NCBI GenBank assembly: GCA_045601425.1
Contig: JAZRZP010000006.1
Span: 43,538 to 107,537, forward strand
Source of the DNA: UBA1219 sp045601425
GTDB lineage: Bacteria; Bacteroidota; Bacteroidia; Bacteroidales; P3
DNA: 64,000 nucleotides
Direction: 5' to 3'
The position numbers and the translations under genes are program-made. Of the stretch, positions 25,252 through 31,598 are shown one piece after another. Below the pieces are notes generated by a model. That model made no database searches, had not been told where the DNA came from, and was given only the letters and a program-made list of their open reading frames with translations. Positions within the stretch are counted from its first letter, which is position 1. The number at the start of each line of letters is the position of its first letter.

Positions 25252-26645
25252 AATATTGTGTTTATAAATTGTTCAAGTGTCAAAAATTCAGTTGTTTTTT
25301 GTGAAGGAATATCTTCTCGGGGGAATGATTTCATGTAATCAAAATATAGTGGATTCTTTTCTGTCATAAAAAATTTTCGGTTCAAACTTTTGGCAGTCCT
25401 TCCCAATGTTCCACTACCTCCAAAAGGGTCAAAAATCAAGTCCCCAACAAACGAATAATATTCAATTACCCGTTTACACAAATCGTAAGGAAAAATTGCA
25501 GAATGCACTTTATCTGGTTTAGGATTGATTTGCCAAACATTGGTGGTTTCAAAACCATCAGCAACCTTACTTTGTTCAACAATATCATTACTATATTGAT
25601 GAATATTCCAATCCAACAAACGGTTAGTATACTTGCGATAAACCATGAGATATTCGGTTACTGTATTGGGCTTGTAAGCTAGCGGCTTCCTATGCTGCTG
25701 AAACCCTCCAATGCGGTTTTTAACACTATATTCTGGTTTCATCCAAATTATGTCGTCTATAAATTCCCAGCCCATTTCAATCAGATCATGATGAATATCA
25801 AATGGAATAGGATAACGTTTGCTTGAATGTGCACGACTGACGCGAGGAACAATTACTGGCGAAGTATTTACGATTAAAAATCTGCCTTCCTTTGTTATAC
25901 GATATGTGTCTTTGAAAACTTCTTTCAAAAAGTTCAAATAGGCAGCATAGCTTGTGTAAATAGAATAGTCACGAGCATTATAATATGGAGGTGATGTGAA
26001 CGTTAAATGTACACTTTCATCGGGAACATATTTCAAAACATCTCTGACATCGCCGTTCACTACGACATTTATTAAATATGGAAATGTTTCCGTGTGTGCG
26101 ATAGTTGATTTACTATGATATTTGTCAAAGTATTCTTTTTTGATTACTGAAACAACCATTTCATTTTCGTGATTGACAAGTTTTTTTAGTTGCACATCAA
26201 CATCATGATTCCCCTTAAAAACCAACAATCCTCTTATTGCTTGACACACTATTTTAGGATCCGGATTTCGTAATATTTCAAATAAAATGGGAATAGTTGA
26301 ATCATTTCTCATTCTTCCTATAGCAGAAACAGCCTCTCGTTTAACTATCGTACTTTGATCATTATCCACTATTGCCTTAAATCGAGCTAAATTTGTCAAT
26401 GTTTTAAGTTTGCCCAAATTCTTAACTGCCCATAGTCGTACATCCTTGTTTTCGTGTTCTAGTAATTCGGCGAAACACTCATCTCCAAAATCAGGTGGTA
26501 AATTTCCTAAGTTTTGCAACACAAAAACCAAATCAGCAACAGTTGTTACCGAATCCAATAATTTTGATATTGCTGCATATCCTTGTTGCTTTGCGGATAG
26601 CACAATATCACGAGTTAATGAAACTCCAAAATGATTATCATACAT
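25248..26645 (-). CDS. HEAT-repeat / DNA methyltransferase fusion (N4-cytosine or N6-adenine, beta class)
   Basis: 465 residues in two parts. Residues about 45-175 look like HEAT repeats (CFAELLEHENKDVRLWAVKNLGKLK, STIVKREAVSAIGRMRNDSTIPILFEILRN, DPKIVCQAIRGLLVF). The rest is an amino-methyltransferase of permuted order: motif IV TSPPYYNARDY at 217-221 comes before motif I DPFGGSGTLGR at 406-413, with the target domain between. SPPY rather than DPPY favours N4-methylcytosine. It would protect host DNA from the downstream endonuclease, whose gene overlaps its stop by 4 bp. A HEAT domain in front of a modification methyltransferase is unusual and may mediate protein or DNA contacts. Confidence 0.9.
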   Translation of the reverse strand: MYDNHFGVSLTRDIVLSAKQQGYAAISKLLDSVTTVADLVFVLQNLGNLPPDFGDECFAELLEHENKDVRLWAVKNLGKLKTLTNLARFKAIVDNDQSTIVKREAVSAIGRMRNDSTIPILFEILRNPDPKIVCQAIRGLLVFKGNHDVDVQLKKLVNHENEMVVSVIKKEYFDKYHSKSTIAHTETFPYLINVVVNGDVRDVLKYVPDESVHLTFTSPPYYNARDYSIYTSYAAYLNFLKEVFKDTYRITKEGRFLIVNTSPVIVPRVSRAHSSKRYPIPFDIHHDLIEMGWEFIDDIIWMKPEYSVKNRIGGFQQHRKPLAYKPNTVTEYLMVYRKYTNRLLDWNIHQYSNDIVEQSKVADGFETTNVWQINPKPDKVHSAIFPYDLCKRVIEYYSFVGDLIFDPFGGSGTLGRTAKSLNRKFFMTEKNPLYFDYMKSFPREDIPSQKTTEFLTLEQFINTIL

Positions 26646-26867
26646 TTCTATTTGCCTTTCAGCGAGTGCTTATCTTTTTCAGCTTACAGGCTTTCACTGT
26701 GGGCCACAAAAAAACGCGGACTTTGTCTTATCCACGCCCTGAGGCCCTGAGAATTGCCCGTAACACCAGATAAGACGCCGTCCACGCAAAGCGCAGACGT
26801 TCGCAGACTTACTCTAGGCGTTACATTTCTAAAATTTCTCAGGTTTCAGAGCTGTGCCGAATAAATA
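26646..26867. other. GC-richer intergenic stretch with inverted repeats, upstream of the methyltransferase
   Basis: About 220 bp with no credible open frame. Between 26696 and 26830 the base composition is far richer in GC than the genes on either side. It contains the inverted pair GTCTTATC (26725-26732) / GATAAGAC (26769-26776), the direct pair CCTGAGGCCCTGAG, and GCAGACGTTCGCAGACTT. It could be a small structured RNA, a repeated intergenic element or a remnant of an insertion; the sequence alone does not decide. Confidence 0.5.
26725..26776. repeat. 8-bp inverted repeat with 36-base loop
   Basis: GTCTTATC and GATAAGAC face each other across a GC-rich loop. It is the strongest pairing in the intergenic stretch; it lacks a T-run, so it is not a simple terminator. 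Confidence 0.55.
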
Positions 26868-26915
26868 GCAAACGCTTGATTAATAATATGTTAGTTTAAA
26901 AATTTATTTCTATTT
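26868..26915. repeat. 48-bp direct repeat, copy 1 (3' side of the DUF1016 gene)
   Basis: Identical to 27961-28008 except for one T/C difference. It begins with GCAAACGC and continues AT-rich. Its edge touches the stop codon of the DUF1016 nuclease gene, so the repeat pair brackets that gene exactly (unit length 1093 bp). Confidence 0.95.
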
Positions 26916-27948
26916 ATTTTTCGTTTTGTAAGTTAAACAATTCTTTTTGTGCTTCTATTTCCCTACGAAGTTCTTCTTCGGTAGGCATCAAAGGCATATA
27001 TTTAGCAGCAAATAAATTATCGCTATCCCGCAATATAGAATATCGGGCTATGTCTTTGCTCGTTTCGCTACAAAGTACTATTCCTATGGTCGGATTGTCG
27101 CCTTCCGTACGTTTTAAGTCATCGTACATTCGTACATACATATCCATCTGCCCTACATCCTGATGAGTTATCTGTCCCTTTTTCAAATCTATCAGCACGA
27201 AACATTTCAAAATGTAGTTGTAGAACACCAAATCGATATAAAAATCACCGGCATCGGTGAAAATATGCTGTTGCCGTGCAACAAAAGCAAATCCTCGACC
27301 TAATTCTACAAGAAAGTCTTGAAGATGTTGGATCAGTCCTTTTTCCAAATCGGTTTCCGTAAAGTCGGTATTTTGCTTGAATCCAAGAAATTCTGCCATT
27401 ATTGGGCTTTTTAGAATTTCCAACTTGTCAACATTATTGTCTTTTTCGGTATTTTCCACCAACTGCGGTTGCTTAAAATGACGCTCATAATATTGTGTGG
27501 AAATGTTTCTGTCAAGCGTGCGTACACTCCACATTTCCTGCGAAGCAGTTGACAAGTACCAACGAATGGCTGTGGAATCAGTTACTCGTAAAGTTTTAAG
27601 AATATGTGTCCAAGTGAGATTTGGAAATCGTGATTTCCAAATCTTAAAATCTGGAACAACAAGATAAAATTGTCTAAAAGCTCTCAGATATCTGCCACTG
27701 AATCCTTTCCCGTATGTCCGCGTCAATTCCGCTGAAAGTTGTGAAATAAGTTGAGTTCCATATTCGGCACGATCAGCTCCTTTCTGTTCCTGCAACACAA
27801 TACGTTCTCCTATTTTCCAATAGGTTTCAATCATCAGCTGACTTACAGAAGCGTATGCTTGTTGGCGACCTTGCTCAACAATGTTCTTTACCTCCATAAG
27901 AAAGGCTGCATCAATAGAATTTCGTATTATGTCGTTATTATCTTTCAT
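26914..27948 (-). CDS. DUF1016 / YhcG-type PD-(D/E)xK nuclease domain protein
   Basis: 344 residues. The N-terminal DUF1016 helical/winged part is clear (QAYASVSQLMIETYWKIGERIV, YGTQLISQLSAELTRTYGKGFSGRYLRAFRQFY). The C-terminal nuclease fold shows DFYIDLVFYN with Asp239 and FVLIDLKKGQ with Asp254-x-Lys256, the PD-(D/E)xK residues. Family knowledge: YhcG proteins often sit next to type I or other restriction loci and defence islands, with a role still unsettled. Here it is next to the restriction-modification pair, on the same strand but with its own promoter at 28045, and is enclosed by 48-bp direct repeats, which makes it look like a separately acquired cassette. Confidence 0.9.
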   Translation of the reverse strand: MKDNNDIIRNSIDAAFLMEVKNIVEQGRQQAYASVSQLMIETYWKIGERIVLQEQKGADRAEYGTQLISQLSAELTRTYGKGFSGRYLRAFRQFYLVVPDFKIWKSRFPNLTWTHILKTLRVTDSTAIRWYLSTASQEMWSVRTLDRNISTQYYERHFKQPQLVENTEKDNNVDKLEILKSPIMAEFLGFKQNTDFTETDLEKGLIQHLQDFLVELGRGFAFVARQQHIFTDAGDFYIDLVFYNYILKCFVLIDLKKGQITHQDVGQMDMYVRMYDDLKRTEGDNPTIGIVLCSETSKDIARYSILRDSDNLFAAKYMPLMPTEEELRREIEAQKELFNLQNEK

Positions 27949-27960
27949 TTTAATCTGTTA

Positions 27961-28008
27961 GCAAACGCCTGATTAATAATATGTTAGTTTAAAAATTTAT
28001 TTCTATTT
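27961..28008. repeat. 48-bp direct repeat, copy 2 (5' side of the DUF1016 gene)
   Basis: Same orientation as 26868-26915, one mismatch. It ends 12 bp before the DUF1016 start codon and separates the gene from the promoter at 28045. Confidence 0.95.
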
Positions 28009-28044
28009 TCTTTTTTGCTGTTTTTACAGCATGAATCGCTTTTG

Positions 28045-28052
28045 CAAAGATA
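28045..28052 (-). promoter_or_regulatory. -7 box (TATCTTTG) reading toward the DUF1016 gene
   Basis: TATCTTTG on the minus strand, 97 bp upstream of the start codon and outside the direct repeat. The host promoter may thus have been captured by the inserted cassette. Confidence 0.55.
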
Positions 28053-28081
28053 CGAAAAAAAATCGATACGACTGCATTTTT

Positions 28082-28663
28082 TCAGAATACCCCGAAGCAC
28101 AGCAGTCCCACGGCACCGCTGAGCAGCAGAAGAAGAATGGGACTTTTCTTGAATTTCCACGAAGCCACGAACACCGACACACATATCGCTATGCTTATGA
28201 TGAACTCCTTGGAATTCTGGTCGTAAGTACCGAAATTTTCGGGCGAGACAAGCGAGACCACGGCCGAGGCTATGAGTCCCACCACGGCAAGCCGCAGAAC
28301 CGACATTATGGTCTGTACGATAAAATTGTCCTTATGCTTTTGCAGGAAGCGGAACATCAGCAATATCGCGATTACGGGCAGCAGAATTACGGCAACCGAG
28401 GCCAGCAAGGCACCAAGCACACCCATCCACGAATCGAATCCCGCATTCACAATAGCCGTATAACCGGTGTAGGTAGCGGTGTTTATCCCGATTGGACCCG
28501 GCGTCATCTGACTCACTGCCAGCAAGTCGGTGAATTCTTCGGCCGAAAGCCATCTGTGATTCACCACCACCTCGTTCTGTATCAGTGCCACCATAGAGTA
28601 GCCACCTCCGAAGGTAAAGATGCCTATCTTGAGAAAAGTCAGGAAAAGTTCGAGGAAAATCAC
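28082..28663 (-). CDS. Chromate-transporter family half protein (ChrA domain), second gene
   Basis: 193 residues with one ChrA domain: FLKIGIFTFGGGYSMVALIQNE is the family's N-terminal signature, followed by AVSQMTPGPIGINTATYTGY and four to five membrane segments. The start is taken as the GTG whose last bases overlap the stop of the preceding ChrA gene (GTGA); the longer frame would add 46 charged residues read antisense to nothing useful and overlapping the neighbour. Two half-size ChrA proteins are expected to form one heterodimeric anion transporter. Chromate is the name-giving substrate; the natural one in gut-type bacteria is not known. Confidence 0.88.
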   Translation of the reverse strand: MIFLELFLTFLKIGIFTFGGGYSMVALIQNEVVVNHRWLSAEEFTDLLAVSQMTPGPIGINTATYTGYTAIVNAGFDSWMGVLGALLASVAVILLPVIAILLMFRFLQKHKDNFIVQTIMSVLRLAVVGLIASAVVSLVSPENFGTYDQNSKEFIISIAICVSVFVASWKFKKSPILLLLLSGAVGLLCFGVF

Positions 28664-29211
28664 TGCACGCCTCCTTTCCTGCCGCTTATTTTGCCGTAAG
28701 CGAATCCCAGCAGTCCGGCGGCCAGTATGACAGCCACCGGCGACACACCTAACAGGCATATCAGCAGTGCCGAAAGTACGGGGATCCAAGCGTTGCACCA
28801 CGAGATTTTCGCCGTTTTTGCCATTGAGAATACCGGTGAGGCGATGAGTGCGACCACGGCCGGACGTATGCCCCTGAAAATCGCTGCGACAGTCCTATTA
28901 TCGCTGAAATAGCGGAAAAACACTGCCAGAAGCAGTATTATGGCTATCGGAGCCACGATGTTTCCGGCAACGGCGACCGCAGCGCCCTTCACTCCGCGGA
29001 GCCTGTAGCCCACGCTGGAAGCCATGTTCACGGCAAAAACTCCGGGCATGGCCTGCGACAAAGATATCATGTCCATGAATTCCTCCTCTCCTATCCATTT
29101 ATGTTGTTCTACCACAATGTTTTGCATGAGGGGAATCATGGCATATCCGCCACCGATGGTGAAAGTGCCTACCTTGAAGAACGATACGAACAGCTCGCTG
29201 TATTTTACCAT
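28660..29211 (-). CDS. Chromate-transporter family half protein (ChrA domain), first gene
   Basis: 183 residues, one ChrA domain starting FFKVGTFTIGGGYAMIPLMQNIVV with the second motif SLSQAMPGVFAVNMASSVGY and several membrane helices. Classical ChrA is a fused protein of about 400 residues; here the halves are separate genes overlapping by 4 bp. The gene begins just past the serA terminator. Confidence 0.9.
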   Translation of the reverse strand: MVKYSELFVSFFKVGTFTIGGGYAMIPLMQNIVVEQHKWIGEEEFMDMISLSQAMPGVFAVNMASSVGYRLRGVKGAAVAVAGNIVAPIAIILLLAVFFRYFSDNRTVAAIFRGIRPAVVALIASPVFSMAKTAKISWCNAWIPVLSALLICLLGVSPVAVILAAGLLGFAYGKISGRKGGVQ

Positions 29212-29221
29212 AGTGAAAACA

Positions 29222-29251
29222 AATCCCGAAACCTGTTATGATTTCGGGATT
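29222..29251 (-). terminator. Terminator behind serA
   Basis: AATCCCGAAA and TTTCGGGATT form a 10-bp stem with a 10-base loop 22 bp after the serA stop. Confidence 0.8.
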
Positions 29252-29273
29252 GTATTTAAGTCAGAGACTTTTC

Positions 29274-30194
29274 TTATTTGTTAACCTGAAATTTCTTGTT
29301 TCCTGTTTTGAAGAAATCGGAAATCTGGTTTGCAGCAGCTATGCCGGCATTGATGTTTGCTTCTTCGGTCTGGGCACCCATTTTTTTGGGAGTAGCGAAG
29401 TAGCGGCCTTCGAATGCTTTGAATTCAGCGTCTGCATCAGGCATGATGTCGGTTATGTATTTGAGGTCAGTACGTTCAGCCATGAGCTTGATAAGTTCGG
29501 CTTCGTTGATGACTTCCTTGCGAGCAGAGTTTACGAGTATGCCGCCTTTGTGCATCTTGTTTACGAGAGCGTAGTTGATGCTCTGTTTTGTTTCTGCAGT
29601 TGCAGGGATGTGCAGTGAAACGACGTCGCATGTTTCGAAGAGGGCTTCCTGATTGGCAACGGCTGTTGCAATGCCCGAAGCGTTGATCTGGTCAGCGGTA
29701 AGGAATGCGTCGAAAGCATAAACTTCCATGCCGAAACCTTTGGCGATGCGTGCCACATTGCGTCCTACATTACCGAAAGCAAGGATACCGAGTTTCTTGC
29801 CCATGAGTTCGCTACCCGATTTTCCGTTGTAGAAATTGCGAACTGCGAAAACCAGCATACCCATAACCAATTCGGCAACGGCGTTGCTGTTCTGACCCGG
29901 AGTGTTCATTGCAACTATGCCTCTTGCCGTGCAGGCTTCGAGGTCGAGGTTGTCGTAACCGGCACCGGCGCGAACGACGATTTTCAGGTTCTTGGCGTGA
30001 TCAATGACTTCTTTGGTAACTTTGTCGGAACGTACTATAAGAGCGTCTGCATCAGCTACTGCTGCGTAGAAATCGTTGACATCGGTATATTTTTCAAGAA
30101 GAGCCAGTTCATGACCATTCTTTTCAACAACTTCGCGAATGCCGTCAACGGCTACTTTTGCGAAGGGTTTTTCTGTTGCTACTAAAATCTTCAT
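29274..30194 (-). CDS. serA: D-3-phosphoglycerate dehydrogenase
   Basis: First step of serine synthesis, 3-phosphoglycerate to phosphohydroxypyruvate with NAD. The 306 residues are the short form without ACT domain. The substrate motif VVRAGAGYDNLDLEAC, the Rossmann motif LGILAFGNVGRNVA and the active-site arginine in VNSARKEVINEAEL are present. Where most family members have a histidine (xHxGAST) this protein has TPKKMGAQTEEA near residue 270, so a lysine takes the place of the usual acid-base histidine. I believe this form is shared by other Bacteroidetes SerA proteins, which would make it a lineage feature. serC lies 43 bp upstream on the same strand. Confidence 0.93.
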   Translation of the reverse strand: MKILVATEKPFAKVAVDGIREVVEKNGHELALLEKYTDVNDFYAAVADADALIVRSDKVTKEVIDHAKNLKIVVRAGAGYDNLDLEACTARGIVAMNTPGQNSNAVAELVMGMLVFAVRNFYNGKSGSELMGKKLGILAFGNVGRNVARIAKGFGMEVYAFDAFLTADQINASGIATAVANQEALFETCDVVSLHIPATAETKQSINYALVNKMHKGGILVNSARKEVINEAELIKLMAERTDLKYITDIMPDADAEFKAFEGRYFATPKKMGAQTEEANINAGIAAANQISDFFKTGNKKFQVNK

Positions 30195-30237
30195 AATGTG
30201 TTTTTTTTATCAGTTGTATGTTTCCTGATTTGCTTTT

Positions 30238-31368
30238 TTATTTATTTGCTTTTTCGAAATCCTGCATGCACTGAACGAGGGCTTCAACGGCTTCTATTGT
30301 GCAGGCATTGTACAGGGAAGCGCGGAATCCGCCTACCGAACGGTGACCTTTGATACCAACCATGCCACGTTCTTTTGCGAATGCCATGAAAGCATCCTGC
30401 AGGTTTTCACGACCTTCGGCCATTACCCAGCAGTGGTTCATGATAGAACGGTCTTCCTTGCATTCAACTGTTCCGCGGAACATGGTGTTGCGGTCGATTT
30501 CTTCGTAAAGCATTGCAGATTTCTTGAGGTTGATTTTGTTCATTTCTTCAACACCGCCGATGGTTTCCTTTACCCATTTCAGAGTTTCGTGCATAACGAA
30601 GATGGGGAGTACCGGAGGAGTGTTGAACATGGAGATGTTCTTTCTTTCAGCGTCGGAACCGTCGGTTGCGTGAGTGCGGTAGTCAACCATTGTAGGCAGC
30701 GGGTTCATGTACTGGCGGTCGGTGATTTTTCCGAGGATGTCTCTGCGAACGATTGCGAAAGTAACGCCGGCAGGACCTACGTTCTTCTGTGCACCACCGT
30801 AGATGAGACCGTATTTCTTGATGTCAACGGGACGGCTCATGATGTCGGAACTCATGTCGGCAACGAGCATTACGTTGTTGATTTCGTTTGCTGCGAAGTC
30901 TTTGCGGATTTCTGTTCCGTAGATTGTGTTGTTTGTAGTGATGTGGAAATAATCAGCGTCAGCAGGTACGCTCCATCCTTTGGGTATGTAGCTGTAAGTC
31001 TTGTCTTCAGAAGAAGCAACGATTACGGTTTCGCCGAAGTTCTTGGCTTCTTTTGCGGCTTTTTTTGCCCAAACGCCTGTCTGCAGGTAAGCAGCCTTTT
31101 TGTTCAAAAGGTTTGCGGGAACAGTCATGAACTGGGTGCTTGCACCACCACCGAGGAACAATACTTCGTAGTCTGCGGGAATATTCAAAAGGTCTCTCCA
31201 AAGTTGGCGAGTCTCTTCCATTGTACGTTCCCAACCCGGTGTACGGTGAGAAATTTCCATAAGTCCGATTCCAGTGTTGTCGAAATCACGGATAGCGTTG
31301 ATTGTCGATTCAACTGCCTCTTTTGGCAAAACGCAAGGACCTGCGTTAAAGTTATAAGCTGTTTTCAT
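30238..31368 (-). CDS. serC: Phosphoserine aminotransferase
   Basis: PLP enzyme converting phosphohydroxypyruvate and glutamate to phosphoserine. The 376 residues start YNFNAGPCVLPKEAVE, the SerC hallmark, followed by LMEISHRTPGWERTMEE and LFLGGGASTQF. The PLP lysine is in YGGAQKNVGPAGV, and the C-terminus GHRSVGGFRASLYNACT supplies the phosphate-binding arginine. It forms an operon with serA downstream. No serB phosphatase gene is in the window. Confidence 0.97.
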   Translation of the reverse strand: MKTAYNFNAGPCVLPKEAVESTINAIRDFDNTGIGLMEISHRTPGWERTMEETRQLWRDLLNIPADYEVLFLGGGASTQFMTVPANLLNKKAAYLQTGVWAKKAAKEAKNFGETVIVASSEDKTYSYIPKGWSVPADADYFHITTNNTIYGTEIRKDFAANEINNVMLVADMSSDIMSRPVDIKKYGLIYGGAQKNVGPAGVTFAIVRRDILGKITDRQYMNPLPTMVDYRTHATDGSDAERKNISMFNTPPVLPIFVMHETLKWVKETIGGVEEMNKINLKKSAMLYEEIDRNTMFRGTVECKEDRSIMNHCWVMAEGRENLQDAFMAFAKERGMVGIKGHRSVGGFRASLYNACTIEAVEALVQCMQDFEKANK

Positions 31369-31437
31369 CTTGTTTTTTAATTTAAAATATTTATAATTAG
31401 TTTGTTACGATTAAAACCGGCATTTTACACGGTTCTA

Positions 31438-31445
31438 CAAAGGTA
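31438..31445 (-). promoter_or_regulatory. -7 box (TACCTTTG) for the serC-serA operon
   Basis: TACCTTTG on the minus strand, 70 bp upstream of the serC ATG. No good -33 box at the usual distance. Confidence 0.55.
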
Positions 31446-31543
31446 CGCTTTTTTTTTCGTAAAAACCACTTTTTGCAAAGTTTTTATTTTTTTATTTTTA
31501 ACCGTGATATATAGATTTGATTATCAATATGTTGCAAAAAGAA

Positions 31544-31575
31544 ACTGCAATGCCGCTTTTCTGCGGCACTGCAGT
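31544..31575 (-). terminator. Terminator behind the C10 protease gene
   Basis: A 13-bp stem (one wobble pair) with a 6-base loop, 24 bp after the stop, followed on the minus strand by TTTCTTTTT. Confidence 0.8.
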
Positions 31576-31598
31576 ATTCATAGGGGTTCAGGCGATTT

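Noticed and set aside
26646..26867. rRNA or tRNA remnant in the GC-rich intergenic stretch
   Set aside because: No cloverleaf or conserved rRNA block could be recognised.
28664..28801. N-terminal extension of the second ChrA gene to an upstream ATG
   Set aside because: It would overlap the first ChrA gene by 142 bp and add a charged non-family tail; the GTGA overlap start fits better.
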